64,000 nt of DNA from the NCBI RefSeq assembly GCF_963678635.1, contig NC_087067.1, positions 30,604,401 to 30,668,400 of the forward strand, given 5' to 3'. The position numbers were made by a program, and so were the translations under genes. The stretch comes from Symsagittifera roscoffensis. Its lineage: Eukaryota; Xenacoelomorpha; Acoela; Convolutidae. Below are positions 1 to 13,504 of the stretch, piece by piece. Every line of letters starts with the position of its first letter. Position 1 is the first letter of the stretch. The notes beneath the pieces were generated by a model. It made no database searches and was not told the DNA's origin. It was given only the letters and a program-made list of their open reading frames with translations.

Positions 1-320
1 TTCGAGTAATTTGGAACACGCTAGAAAACTTTTTGCAAGTTTTTTTATCAAGGCAACAACAACTTTAGTCTTCCTTCAAAGTGACCTAATCGGATGATGC
101 TAATTAGGTTCTGTCTTTAATTTCAACCAATTCAAAAGCATATTAACTTTAGACGCAGTGACGAGGGACTTCTAAGATTGTTGACGAATTTTTTCAACAC
201 GAAACAATGCAAACAGTTATAATTATGTGATAAAGTTTGCCAAAAAATTACTTATCGCGCAAACTCAAAATTCTTTTTTCGCATAAAAGTAATGAGCTCA
301 TCTAGTGTCGCTTGACTAAC

Positions 321-3300
321 TGGGTATATTGGCGACTATGCTCTCCTGGGTCTCCTTGACAGAGAGGATGAACCAGAGGAAGAAGTCCGTGGCGATAATG
401 TGGGCGATGAAGAACCTCGCCAGACCCACACAGCCCTGGATGCACACTTTGGAGTGCAGCAGCAGCACGAACAGCTGCGCCACTAAAACAAGCTCGAGTT
501 GCAGAATTACTACATAAGAGATACTGACTTATAGAGGAGAAATATGGTCATTGTAGTGATTTGAGGGATCTCGGATAATCAATTGTTTGGTCGACCTAAA
601 AAAATATCGACAAAAATTTTGAATTTTTTTTTAAATTTCATCCCCCATGGAGAAAGTCCTGATTACGCACCTGATTATGACAACAAACTATTTTAAATGT
701 GGCTCAAAAACGGAATCACAGTCTTGTTGCTCATTTTAAATGTCCAATGTGAAAAAAACTATGGCCTTACCCTGGAATAGTACTCTCAATCCGAGATGTA
801 TGAGTCTAATATTGACCATACATGCCCCCTCCTCCGAGTACTGAAATGTCTCTGCCACCACCATGCCACTGTGGGTGAGACTCCCAATGCAGAACACGAA
901 CAGTCCGACGCAGATGTAGATGCTGCCGTTGTGGTGGTCCACTGGAGCATTGCTCTGGCGTCTGGAGTAGGAGGCGGAGGCGCACAGATAGAGACACGCC
1001 AGGGATCCCATGGCAAACTAAAAAGGAAAAGTACTATATAAGAGAAATATCAAAAGTTAGCACTATCAAAATTAGCAGTTGAACCCAAAAAAACCTGAAA
1101 GTCGTGATTTCCACGATCAACCGAGGCAGTTTCGAACTCAATTCAGGATTCAAAAAAGTATCATCCCCAAAAAAATGTTATCTTTTTTGATAATTTTTTG
1201 ACAGATTTTGATGCAATTTGAACAAATGGATGATCAACTCAGCAAAAGTTCACAGCCTTTTTTTTCGCATTTGGACATCATATTTATCATCGAAGTTATT
1301 GATCACAAGAAGTTTGGCCTAGCTATTTTCCTGTAACTATTCAGTTCTGAGAATGCATACCATGTATCCGGCGAACATGTCGTTGTATTCCTCGTGTAAT
1401 ATGACGTCACTCATAACTCCCCTTGTAGCTATCACTGCTCCCGCTATGATAGTCAGCATCGCGTACAGAGCACTAGAAAAAACGAACACGCAATCACCCA
1501 TCATACCGGAAAACTTTGCTCAGCTCGAACGGCGGGCGAGCGTCATTAAAGCAAATTTTGAAGGAAAATTAAGGCTCATAAACCAATTTCTTATGATTTG
1601 GCCTAGCAAGAACTTTTGAACTTGTGATTTCAAAATATACATTTAGCAAAAAAGCGTTAGAAAATTAGTTTTTACTGGAGTTTAGTGGACAACTCGATCA
1701 GAAAATAATTGACATCATTGAAAGTTACTACAAACTACTTCATAATTGATACTTTTGATTTTTTGTAGTTGATGCAAACGACCTTTGCTTTAACTGTTCA
1801 AAAGCTCGCGCTTGAAAAAACTTGCCAAAAGTTTCCAAGATTTTGCATTGAAAATTTTGATAATGACTTTGAGAATGACCCCCTACCCATCGCCACTTCC
1901 CCCTTTCCATTACCTGATAGTCTTTGTGGCAGATGGGTCTGTGGAGAGTGGGATGGTGCTGACAACTGAAGTGGCCATGGAGATATGTGTGTGTCTGTCG
2001 TCCTCGTCGTCCTCGTCTATCACCTCATTCTCTCCCCCTCCCCCTCTGTCACGCCTGAAGTTCTTCAGAGGAACTGTCTCCGTGATCTCCATCATTGTAC
2101 TAAACAGTTCACACATTCTACATTTTTTTTATAAATTTTCATTTTCGTTCCATGCTTTTTAAGCCAAGGTTCTTACAAATAAAGTGTGCAAATCACTTAG
2201 CTATTTTTGTACTAAACAATTAATTTTGTTATTAAAAGAAGTGAAATTTGTATTTTCTTAGTCTTACTTTTGCTGCTGGGCAGTTGGGGCGAATAGTTTG
2301 GGCTGGTAGTGGTGACTCGAGTGTTTGATTGGCAGTGTCTCAGAGTGGAAGCCCCCTCCGTAACCCACTCCTCCTGACCCCCCTGCCCCGGTGAAGGGGG
2401 CGTTGGCGAAGTTACTAGCTGACTCCAGCTCTCTCCCGATAGTTTTGAGGGACTTGACGGAAGTGGAGTGTTTCTGGTGGATCATCGGGTTTATTGGCGG
2501 GAAGTCTGGCTGAAGAGGGTCTGGTAGTTTGTTTGTGTCTCTTATTGGTCCTAAAACCAACCAGGATTAAACAAAAAAGCAAATCAAGGAGCGAACAAAT
2601 GTTGCTTTATCAATACTTTGCTCTTCCTTAATTTACTACAACTAAAGAAACACAACATACCATATGAAAAAACATAGAAGTTTCAAACCTTTTCAAGTTA
2701 TTAGTGTTTATTTTTTCAAAATAGTTTTATAGAAGCTTTGATTTACATAAAATTAAGCAAGCAGCGTCGCTTTTATTGTGTTTGTGGGGTCGAGCATTTC
2801 ATTTGTGGTTAAAATCGAGGCTTTTAAACTGAATACAATGAATTAATTTAACTTAATTTGGTTCATGATCACATGTGGCTATGGAAGCGGACAAACAGAA
2901 GCAGGTAAATGAAGTTATATGCAGTATTTGGACACAACAGAAAATAATGTACAGTGCGGACAGAAGAATTAAAAGGAGCAGTTTCTTCGAAACAACATAA
3001 ACAATTTTTCAAAGGGGGGTTTGTAAAAAGCGGGGATGTTTACTTTCGGGTTGAAATTTTAAAATACTAAAAACTGGGCTGTTTTGACGTGGAACTTTGA
3101 TCATGCTTTCGCAATAGTTTTTTTTAAATAACACCCTACGCCCTCGGCTGTTTTTTTTTGCCTCCCCTGTGCAGTAATAAATTCATTCGGCTCTTTAGAT
3201 GACCTTCGGTGAAGTGACCAAATACCTGTTGATGATTGGCTGCGGTGGTGTTGTGAAAAATAATCTTCACTCGGAGAGGCTGAAAGAAACGAAATGAAAC

Positions 3301-4476
3301 TTAGTTAATAAAAGACACATGCCATATCAAAAAGAACGCGTGCTTCCATCCGGAAAGAATAAAGCCACATCGCCATCGCCATCGCCACAAGTTCGAAAAA
3401 TGAGATGCCAGTTTGTAAGAGTCAGATAAAATTAATGAAACTGTTACTAAAAATAAGAGCAGCATGTAATACAATAAGACCAGAAAGCGAAGCATTATTT
3501 ATCATGGGAGGTAAAATATTTATACTTCTTACCCAAATTAGTAATGTTTTGTCAAAATCACTGACATTTAGTAAAAACACCGATCAAGCCAGTTGTACAA
3601 GCCCACAAAACTTTACATCAATCTTTAAGTTCGAAATGATGAAAATAAAAGGGCGCTTTCACACTTTTTAATTATGTTTAAGTCTTGTTTGTCAATATTC
3701 AATATATATATTTTTTAAATTGCCAGCCAAGAAATTTTATATAGATTGCCCATTTTATATAGGTTATACGAAATTTTGAGCTGATTTTTATATAACCTGC
3801 CAACCAACGGAGGTGAGAATATACATTAACTTCTCTGAAAGAGTCATACCTAGTGCGTCCTCCAAATTATCAAACAGTTGTCCCCCATCTGTGTCGTCAA
3901 AGTGCATGGGCTGCACTGAGGGGATCGGAACTTGCGGGGTGCTATACGGAATGGCGTTCGGACCATTCTGTTGCATACTGGACACCGGCTTGGTCACGTA
4001 ACTACCGGGTCGCGAGTGTTGCGGGGTGATATCAATTAAGTGCTTTAGGTTATCCTGAAAATAATATCGGTTTTATTTATTTTTTTTGTTCTATTTTGAT
4101 TTTTCAGTTCCTTATTCCAATACTCATGTTTTATTTATTAATTTTTCAGTAAATAATTACGTTCTAGGTGTATCAATTCATTTGAAATACATCATATATT
4201 TTTTACTTTATTAAGACTGGAGTCCAGAACTACCTGGAAATGGTCCGCGGGTGCCGAATGCATGTGGGAGTGATGCGACGACTGTGGATTCGGACTTCTC
4301 GGTTTTTCGCCGATTCGATTAATCGGGAGGTTGTTCGGGATTTCAAGGTCGCCGGCGTATCTTCGGTGGCTGTCGGGTGAGTTGTCGCCCGGGCGCAGTG
4401 GGAGGTCGACGAACGATGCGACTTCCAACTCGAGGTCCGACATAAACTGACGATCTTTTCCGAATATTGAAGACAT
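321..4476 (-). CDS. Otopetrin-family proton channel, 5' part of a spliced gene (7 exons, incomplete)
   Basis: Otopetrins are multi-pass plasma-membrane proton channels. Seven minus-strand exons join in phase at GT/AG sites: 4234-4476 (ATG at 4476), 3850-4054, 2268-2550, 1914-2099, 1361-1472, 771-1017 and 321-482, giving about 479 residues. Residues 1-305 are a polar, acidic cytoplasmic N-terminus (Asp/Glu run in exon 4). Exons 5-7 give five hydrophobic segments near residues 307-325, 338-358, 374-393, 413-434 and 447-467. The family signature is visible as GSIY...GLFVFCIGS (374-389) and RFFIAHIIATDFFLW (448-462). The usual Asn of the HxxATN motif is Asp here (458). Exon 7 reads to a TAG, but a possible donor (GTTAGT, 320-315) lies just before it, and the usual twelve segments mean the rest should lie left of base 1. 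Exon joins were found by eye; exons could be missed between those listed. Confidence 0.8.
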
Positions 4477-7262
4477 TTTGAAGCAGTTTGTAACAACTCG
4501 TTAATAAAGAGTTATATATATACGGTCTGTTATAACCTTTACAAAAAAAGGTTTCAACTTTTCTTCTTCATCAAGGTAAATGTGGCTGAAAACAGAAAAG
4601 TCACGAAATAAAACGTTAACAAAATGTGGAGTTATTAAATAAACAAAAATGTTAGTCGACTCAATTGAATTTTCGAGTGATTACGATGAGTATTTGAAAA
4701 TTTTCTTTTACAACGAAAAGCGATACTTTGACGTCGTAATACTCGCACTCTGCTAAAGAAATTGTAATGCAATTCTAAGAGACTAAATGGTCAGAGCAAT
4801 TTTAAAACGACATAAAAAGAGCTTGGCATTATGAATAATTTATATCACCAAGGAAAACGCTGTTGTAAAAACTCCTAAATTTGATCGATCTTAAGTCCTT
4901 AAGTCTAAAACCTTTTATTTATCGATCTGAAAAAACAAAGGATTGAAGAGTTGATCAAAATGTGTATCAGGAATCTCACTTACTAACAGCAATGCGTTAT
5001 ACACGTGTGTGGGAACACAATCCTAGATTTGAAGGGAAAAAAGAGTAAAAATAGAAGAAAATTGGAGTTGTAACGCAATAGGACAGGTAAAAAGACAGAA
5101 ATGGCAGCGCGGAGCTGAATAACAAATAGTCCTTCCTGAAATAAGACTAAGCGTGGCCGTCTCTTTGTGTTGCTACTACGCATGGTATCTCGCCTTCACG
5201 GGTCTAAGACAACAAGCTCACCATTTTCGAAGCCGAACGCTCCAAAATTGACAAACCAATTCTTAATCAATGATAAAACCGGTTTCAAAAAGTTTTTCCC
5301 GCCTTACAGCTTAAAAATTGCAAAAAATGTAAAAAAAATGAAATAAAAAAGAACATCCGGAGAAAAACATTTGAATATGGCCAGTTCACTATTCGGCTTC
5401 AAATCCGTTTGGTGTTACAGTCGGAACCCAGCCCTTACTATAACATAAAACTGACCGCGCACAGAATAAAGGCACCAAAATAGTTCAATGGCAAGTATAT
5501 AGCAGCAGAAATGAGGGCAGAAAATTCACTACTACTGACTCCACAACATGCTAGCTGGAATACCAGGCAACACTTGGTATTATTTCGGGTTCGCCCGATT
5601 AACCAAGTTAGCGTTTAATAAGAATAAGAAAAGGTTGAGGCTAAAAAGTGAACGGCAAGTTACTAAATAATACAAGGGACTACTGCTGTTGCTGATGGCT
5701 TAAAAATAAAAGAGCACATAAAATTGTTCACATTTTGGGCAAATTTGATCACAGGTTTTTCCCTGTACGTCCATATTCAAAGGGTAGTACATCAAATACA
5801 AGCATAGAAACACAGAAGCCTTCCATTCAAAACAATGATAGGACTTTTTTGTTTACGCTCAGAGAAGTCTTAGAGCAATGCTGTTAGTCGAATCAAATGA
5901 ATTGTAAATAACGCAGAAAGTAACTATTTTTTATCAGCATTCTATGGTATACCATTGTGGTTGAAATGTGAGGTTCATAAATAATGACTGCAATTCGCTC
6001 CATTTCAAATTGTTGCGATTATTGACGCCATCTGATCTAATTTGGATTCATTATAGGGAATTTTATTTGAAACTGCAGAGAAAGCGATAGAAAAATGCAT
6101 GTTTTGAACTTCCCGGGCTGAAAAGCTCAAACTTTGTTTTGACTTTGAAAATCGAGAAGGCGCAGTTTTGCGCGGTCAAGATTCCGCGCTCGAGAAGCAT
6201 TTTTAAGTCGAGCCTAAAATCAAAATAGACCAATTTCTGCCAAAAAGACAAATTATAGGTAGCGCCAAGACAACATACCAGTCGAGCACTGCCCACTGAT
6301 CAGTTTTTTCAAAACAATTCAAATAAATAAGAAGTTAAAGGTGAACAGAAAAATGGCTCAAAAATACCTTGGTCGCAGTTTTGCATTCAGCAACAATCAG
6401 TTGAGTAGATTTGCTTACAAAGGGGACCCATTCATGATTTCAAGATTTAATAGTTCCTTTGGCAAGGAAATGTCAATTTTATTAAAACTTTCCCGGATTT
6501 ACCTCCATAGACCGAAAATGCTGATCATACAATTCCATAAGTTAAGTCTATGAAAAAATTGGAGCCATAAACTTTCAAAACTTTTTGGTAAAAATGTGAA
6601 TTCGAATTTTATAAGAACTTTTTTGTCAAGAAATTTTTCTTGGCATAAAAGTCGGTGTACCGTGATAAATATACAAGCAAAATTTTCTTTTAGCAAAAAA
6701 AAATGCAAATCATAAAATTTCCAGAAAAGGAAACTGCATGAATAGCGTTTTTTTTCGATTGCGGCTTCAAAAAAATTTGCTAATTTTTTCAAATTTCCTT
6801 AACAACTTAAAAAACCTTTTTCTAGCGCAAAATAGTTGTTGTACTCGGGCAAACATTTTTTCATGTTTTTGCATGCAAAAATTTAATGTTTGGATGGGCA
6901 TAACGTAGTCCTGGATACAGTAAAAACGGATTATTTTTTTGATTACTAATCAATTAATTTCAAAAACGCTCAAAAACCCAACTCTTCAGTTTGCACATTT
7001 ATGTATGGATAAGAATAATTATTGGTAATTTCAAAATTAAAAAGTTAAAACTTAAATGAAATTTTTTGCCAAAACATAGCTTGTTGTTACTTTTGTTATA
7101 GTTTTTGTGTATAATGTATCCTGATTCTTATTTCCAATGCATTGTACATGAAACCTTTAGTGACCAAAGCTTTGGTAACCAGGGACCAGGGTCCTTGTGA
7201 CTCGTGTTCGGTTACAAGCACAACCCAATGAATTTTGAGAAGTAATTAATTTTAAACAAAAC
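4477..7262. other. Gene-less AT-rich flank upstream of the otopetrin gene
   Basis: About 2.8 kb with only short random ORFs and T/A runs. It should contain the promoter and any 5' untranslated exon of the minus-strand channel gene, but no core promoter element can be assigned. No repeat family seen elsewhere in the window was recognised here. Confidence 0.5.
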
Positions 7263-9994
7263 AAGACTGCTAATATCAGGGCCAAGCCCTGAAAGTTCCG
7301 ACTGCCTTTTAACGTTTATGGAGCAGTAATAACATAAACAACATAAAATATTAAATGAAATAAAATAAATGAAAATTTTTTTTTAAATTTGAAAATTTTT
7401 CGATAAAAATCATCCCCCCCCACGCCATATAAAGTACAAAAAGATAGATTTCGTTCCTTGTAACAAATCAATAATGGCAAGTAAGCTTCGTTCAACCAAT
7501 TTGGAACGATTAATAAGAAAGATCAAATCTCCGCTTACGCGTTAATAGCGCGAATTATATCGCGCGTTAATTGTCCCAAATTGGTCAAAATGGCCAAAAT
7601 GGCAATCTTTAAACCCTCATAACTTTACGAAAAAGGATCACAGGTAAAATATCTTTTCAAATTTGAGCTCAGGATAACAATAGTTTTCGAATGATAAAAA
7701 AAAATTTCGTCAAAAATGGCTAGTTAAAAAGTCGAAATTTGTTTGAAGAAAAAAAAAACCCACGCGAGCACAAATATTCCGTTACTTTCGTATCGAAAGT
7801 CGGAACAACAAGACTGCTCGTATCAGGGCAAAGCACTGAATGTTCCGACTGCCTTTTAAGGTGTATGGAGCAGTAATAACATAAACAACATTAAAATATT
7901 AAATGAAATAATAAAAATTTTAAAAATTTTTAAAAAAATTGAGACTTTTTGTGAAAACATCCCCCCACACGTCATATTAAGTACAAAGTGATAGATTTTG
8001 CTACTATTGACAAATCAATTATGGCAAATAAGCTTCTTTCAACCAATTTGGAACAATTTTTAAGACGGATTAAATCTCCGCTTACGCGTTATTAGCGCGA
8101 ATTATATCGCGCCTTAATTGTCCCAAATTGGTCAAAATGGCCAAAATGACAATGTTTAAACCCTCATAACTTTACGGAAAATGATCACAGGTGAATTATC
8201 TTTTCAAATTTGAGCTCAAGACAAAAATAGTTTTCGAATGATATAAAAAAATTCCGTCAAAAATGGCTAGTTAAAAAGTCGAAATTTGTTTGAAGAAAAA
8301 AAAAACCCACCCCGAGCACAAATATTCCGTTATTTTCGTATCGAAAGTCGAAACAACAAGACTGCTCGTATCAGAGCAAAGCCCTGAATGTTTCGACTGC
8401 CTTTTAACGTTTATGGAGCAGTAATATCATAAACAACATAAAAATATCAAATGAAATAAAATAAATGAAACTTTTTTTTAAAATTTGAAAATTTTTCGAT
8501 AAAAATCATCCCCCCACACGCCATATAAAGTACAAAAAGATAGATTTCGTTCCTTGTAACAAATCAATAATGGCAAGTAAGCTTCGTTCAACCAATTTGG
8601 AACGATTAATAAGAAAGATCAACTCTCCGCTTACGCGTTAATAGCGCGAATTATATCGCGCGTTAATTGTCCCAAATTGGTCAAAATGGCCAAAATGGCA
8701 ATCTTTAAACCCTCATAACTTTACGAAAAAGGATCACAGGTAAAATATATTTTCAAATTTGAGCTCAGGATAACAATAGTTTTCGAATGATAAAAAAAAA
8801 TTTCGTCAAAAATGGCTAGTTAAAAAGTCGAAATTTGTTTGAAGAAAAAAAAAACCCACCCGAGCACAAATATTCCGTTACTTTCGTATCGAAAGTCGGA
8901 ACAACAAGACTGCTCGTATCAGGGCAAAGCACTGAATGTTCCGACTGCTTTTTAAGGTGTATGGAGCAGTAATAACATAAACAACATTAAAATTTTAAAT
9001 GAAATAAAAAAAAAATTTTAAAAATTTTTTTTAAAAAATTGAGACTTTTTGTGAAAACATCCCCCCACACGTCATATTAAGTACAAAGTGATAGATTTTG
9101 CTACTATTGACAAATCAATTATGGCAAATAAGCTTCTTTCAACCAATTTGGAACAATTTTTAAGACGGATTAAATCTCCGCTTACGCGTTATATCGCGCC
9201 TTAATTGTCCCAAATTGGTCAAAATGGCCAAAATGACAATGTTTAAACCCTCATAACTTTACGGAAAGTGATCACAGGTGAATTATCTTTTCAAATTTGA
9301 GCTCAAGACAAAAATAGTTTTCGAATGATATAAAAAAATTCCGTCAAAAATGGCTAGTTAAAAAGTCGAAATTTGTTTGAAGAAAAAAAAAACCCACCCC
9401 GAGCACAAATATTCCGTTATTTTCGTATCGAAAGTCAAAACAACAAGACTGCTCGTATCAGAGCAAAGCCCTGAATGTTCCGACTGCCTTTTAACGTTTA
9501 TGGAGCAGTAATATCATAAACAACATAAAAATATCAAATGAAATAAAATAAATGAAACTTTTTTTTAAAATTTGAAAATTTTTCGATAAAAATCATCCCC
9601 CCACACGCCATATAAAGTACAAAACAATAGATTTCGCTCCTTGTAACAAATCAATTATGGCAAATAAGCTTCTTTCAACCAATTTGGAACGATTTTTAAG
9701 ACGGATTAAATCTCCGCTTACGCGTTATTAGCGCGAATTATATCGCGCGTTAATTGTCCCAAATTGGTCAAAATGGCCAAAATGACAATCTTTAAACCCT
9801 CATAACTTTACGGAAAATGATCACAGGTGAAATCTCTTTTCAAATTTGAGCTCAGGACAACAATAGTTTTCGAATGATATGAAAAAAAATTCCGTCAAAA
9901 ATGGCTAGTTAAAAAGTCGAAATTTGTCTGAAGAAAAAAAAACCCACCCGAGCACAAATATTCCGTTACTTTCGTTTCGTAAGTCGGAACAACA
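7263..9994 (+). repeat. Tandem satellite, five ~548-bp units with alternating (dimeric) unit types
   Basis: The phrase AAGACTGCTCGTATCAG recurs at 7263, 7810, 8358, 8906 and 9445, so spacing is 547, 548, 548 and 539 bases. Units 1 and 3 share one set of variants (AATAATGGCAAGTAAGC..., GATTAATAAGAAAG) and units 2 and 4 another (AATTATGGCAAATAAGC..., TTTTTAAGACGG), so the repeating unit is really a dimer of about 1,096 bp. Unit 5 mixes both types. Unit 4 lacks about 9-12 bases next to a GC-rich near-palindrome. Each unit carries an imperfect inverted repeat built on CCAATTTGGAAC and GTCCCAAATTGG about 75 bases apart. No coding potential. Confidence 0.92.
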
Positions 9995-10016
9995 ATGGAA
10001 AATTCTAGTCATACAA

Positions 10017-10205
10017 TTTCCATATATGAAAAAAATATACTAACCATAGACATTTCAAGCAATTTTCGGTTTAAATGGAATTGCATAAAAGTGAATGCGT
10101 AGCTTTTTCCATTTACGAAAAAATATACTAATCATAGACATTTCAAGCAATTTTCAGTTTGAATGGAATTGCATAAAAGTAAATGAGTAGCTTTTTTTCT
10201 TTACG
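10017..10205 (+). repeat. Two-copy ~94-bp tandem repeat
   Basis: Two adjacent copies share AATATACTAA.CATAGACATT, CAAGCAATTTTC and GGAATTGCATAAAAGT and differ by a few substitutions. Fragments of the CCATATATGAAAA part recur near 18285-18390, which suggests a dispersed family. Confidence 0.75.
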
Positions 10206-11390
10206 AAAATTGTTTGTGTAGCATTTTTGGTCAGTCAACAAGGATTGTTAAAAATCTTTTTGGGATCAAAAGCTTTAGCGCAATTTTGAAAAGTAATTCA
10301 AAATATCAGAGGAAGATTCAACTTAGAACGATGAATTTATGATAAAAAAACAGCTTTTTAGTGATTCTGATTGCTTTTTCTTATCAGGTTAAATACCTTT
10401 CCAAAAAAACACCTAAAAACTATGCAAAATAATTCAGTTTTTAGTTGCACACTTTAATTGATAACTGAAAAAGTCGAGACGGTCGAAACTAAGGCCGAGT
10501 AAAGCCGAAACATAGCTCAAGCTCGGTAGAAAAAAGGTTGAGTTCAGTGTAAATGTAAGTCGGGCACTGCCTATCAATCTGTTCTTTGAACATGCATGAT
10601 AACTTAACAAAACATGATTTACTTTTGCTCAACCTGGTTTTTCTGCTCCTATACATATAGTAGAAGGGTCATAGTTCAAGGTTGGGCACCATCCCGAAGT
10701 TAATTTGATTTACGGTGAAGTGTGGTAAAATATTGACACGCAAGTTGTCGTACTTTTGATGCTTGAAAAAAAAATCATAGAAGATTACTTAGAGTCAAGG
10801 AAAATTGGTCCGACTTTTGCCATTTTAAGGCTTATTGGAGGAATGGACAAAATAGAGGAATGGACAAAAGATCAGTTTTTTTTGTCTTTTATACGTTCTT
10901 TAAGCTGGTCTGAGTAAGTTAGTAAGCGAGTAGGCCTGATCGAGAGAATCATGAGCCAATACGCACCTTCAGTGGAACCGTTTGAACATGTTTGACTTGG
11001 ATTAGACAATTTTACGAGAAATGTTCTTTTTTTCATAGAGGTCAAAAAGCAGTCGAAACTCAACCATTTTTTTCCCAGAACTTTGAAACATATAAATCCA
11101 GGTAGTTGACCTTGCTCTAATAAATCCACAAATTTTTATTTGCGCCAAGAAACCGAAGCAAACCATAAGTTTCGAGACTGTTGAGATGTACGTTGAATAC
11201 CTTGGCCACGAACAAAATCTCCGAACGGCATGTCCTTTGGTGAGGGCGAAAATACGGCAAAAATGAAGCACACAAAAGTTTTTCTGAGCTGTTTTCATAC
11301 AGTCACTACACCACGTAAAGACGAGAAAAACCGACTACTCCACGGCTACTAGTCCAGCACAAACAGGGATACCCGGCGAAGCCGCGCCAG
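10206..11390. other. No gene seen
   Basis: AT-rich sequence with random short ORFs. The base composition becomes more balanced from about 11290, which is probably the decayed 5' part of the LINE that follows. Confidence 0.5.
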
Positions 11391-13260
11391 GTGAACAAGC
11401 AAAGTTGGCTTTCAAAGTCAAATTCAAACCTCCCTCAGTCCCTCTCAAGCAAACCAAAATTCCCCCGAGGTTTGCAACCTAAAACATTCTTCACGCCCGA
11501 AGCGAAGCACTTACTGGCTGACAACCCGAGACGGATGATATTAATATCTTATGTTCCAGGAAACAAGAATCGCAGGACACGTCACTGAGATCCTCCACGA
11601 CTCCATAGATCCACCCATCCTCAAATATTCCTCCTGCTCGCCGGCAAAGAGAGCAGAGGCATGCACAGTGTAGGAATTGGCATCCAACATCGACTAGCCA
11701 ATAACGTCATGGAGCGGAAAGCCTGGGGACTCAAATTATGCGACTTCAGACTTCATGTGGCACTCTCCATCATCTATGCATGCGCCCCAACAAAAGATAG
11801 CAAAAAGATCAGAAAATGAAAAATTCTATTCATGAAAGCAGAAGCGTCAACAGACTGCATCAGGACAGAGAGGCTTGAAATTGGCGGACATTTTAATGCA
11901 GAAGTAGGTTCTCCCTTGAAAGGAAAAATACAGAGCATCGGGCGCTCATTAAAAGGAACTCGGAACTCCAGAGGAGATCTGTTTGCCAACTTTGCGGTGA
12001 AAACTGAAAGCATATAGGCAAAAGGTCAAGATAATCAGTTACCTGTCCACCTGTCCTCACTTCAAAGAGCGAAAAGAAGATTGGGCCGAGCGTTTCGAAC
12101 AGCTGCTAAACCGACCCGCGTCAAAAATAGCGACTTAGGAAATGTCCTGCAAAAACCTTTCACTGAGTAAACCTTGACCCGCCAATTCTCAATGAGGTCT
12201 AGAAGGCTATAGAAAATTTCGAATGAACCAGAGCGGCCGGACTTGACAATAATCTTTGTGAGCTCTACCTCGATGGTGGCAAAGCGGTAGCTGAGAAGCT
12301 CACGGAGCTCCTTCTATGCGGACGGATGATTCGCCCTGTACATTAGAGTAGAAAACAGTGGTAATTGACCCTATTTGCAAGAAAAATGATAAAAGCGACT
12401 GCGCAAAATACAATTTTTTTTTCTCTGTTGATAACTGTCTTCCCAAAACAATTCGAAGCAACTGTTAAAAACATGCTCGAGCCCGATTACTATGGATGGT
12501 TGAGGCAAGCAGGATTTAAAAAAAGGTTTTAGGGACCAGTCTTCGCGATTCGTCAGATCTTGGATCAACGAAAGAAATGTAAAAGATTGACAAACCTTAC
12601 TTTTTCCGACTCCAAGGCTGCATTCGACAGTGTCAAAAGAAGCTGCATCTGGAAAATTTTGATAATCTTGGACTCCTACAAAAAATACTTGATTGTATTG
12701 CGAATGCTTTACTCGGAAACGTACTGTCAGGTCGCAGTTTTTACGTTTCTATGTCCCGCAGTTCAGCATTTTATCTGGAGTATGGAAGGGCTCAATTCTA
12801 GACCCTTTACTTTTTGATTTTGCGATTGATTGGATAATGGAGGAAGCACTCCGCAATGACAATTTGGAGCGGCACCAAATGACATAAACATTGCAGACAC
12901 GGCTTGTGCAGTTCACATTTGCCTCATTGGAAGTAATACTCAGTTGGATGGAAATATGACAGGACAGCTGAAGTCAACGCCACAATTGGAAAAGCTGTTG
13001 GGAGTTTCGAGAACCAGTTTCGAAAAAAGCTGCCGGGAGTTTCAACAAAATCCCCACAAGTGACAAGATATTCCAAATACCAACGTCATATCAGTAGCGA
13101 ATTGTGACTCCCCGGGTAAAATGAAACAAAAGTTACGACTGAAGTGGCTAGGACAGGTACATCAGATGAAGAGAAACAGACATCCCCTCAATGCAACACT
13201 CGATTTTGAAAAAGGAGAGAACCCGAAAATTGTGAGAGAGAACATTTAATCTTGGAGAAG
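11391..13260 (+). pseudogene. Decayed non-LTR retrotransposon (APE-type endonuclease plus RT)
   Basis: Fragments of a LINE ORF2 lie in order but in several frames. A QETRIAGH-type endonuclease motif is near 11560, then an ALSIIYACAPT-like strand (about 11757-11793) and IGGHFNAEVG, the equivalent of GDFNAxVG (about 11880-11910). The RT finger/palm motif TFSDSKAAFDSV is at about 12600-12635 and GSILDPLLFDFAIDWIM at about 12787-12835, the second conserved RT block. The end matches the usual LINE C-terminus, RLKWLGQVHQMKRNRHP, at about 13138-13185. The catalytic FADD block is not recognisable. Many stops and frameshifts make this a dead copy. The motif style is that of RTE/CR1-like elements, but the clade cannot be fixed by eye. 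Confidence 0.8.
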
Positions 13261-13504
13261 ATTTTCTACATAAAAACAGCATGTATCTTTTTAAATGAGT
13301 TTTTTCTCTGGGTTGGGTTAGAATACTTCTACTTCAAGCAACAATTATAGATTATGAGGGTCGTGCAACAATTTCTCGATTGCGAATTGCATATTTTAAC
13401 AATCGGCAGCCACTCATTTAACTTTTAGAGACTAATGCAATTGACTGAATATTGGCCATAATACCCGACCAGATTAAATTTACTAAAACTGCCTATAAGT
13501 TGTG

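Noticed and set aside
7263-9994. CRISPR-like array
   Set aside because: Units are 548-bp near-identical blocks without unique spacers in a eukaryotic context.
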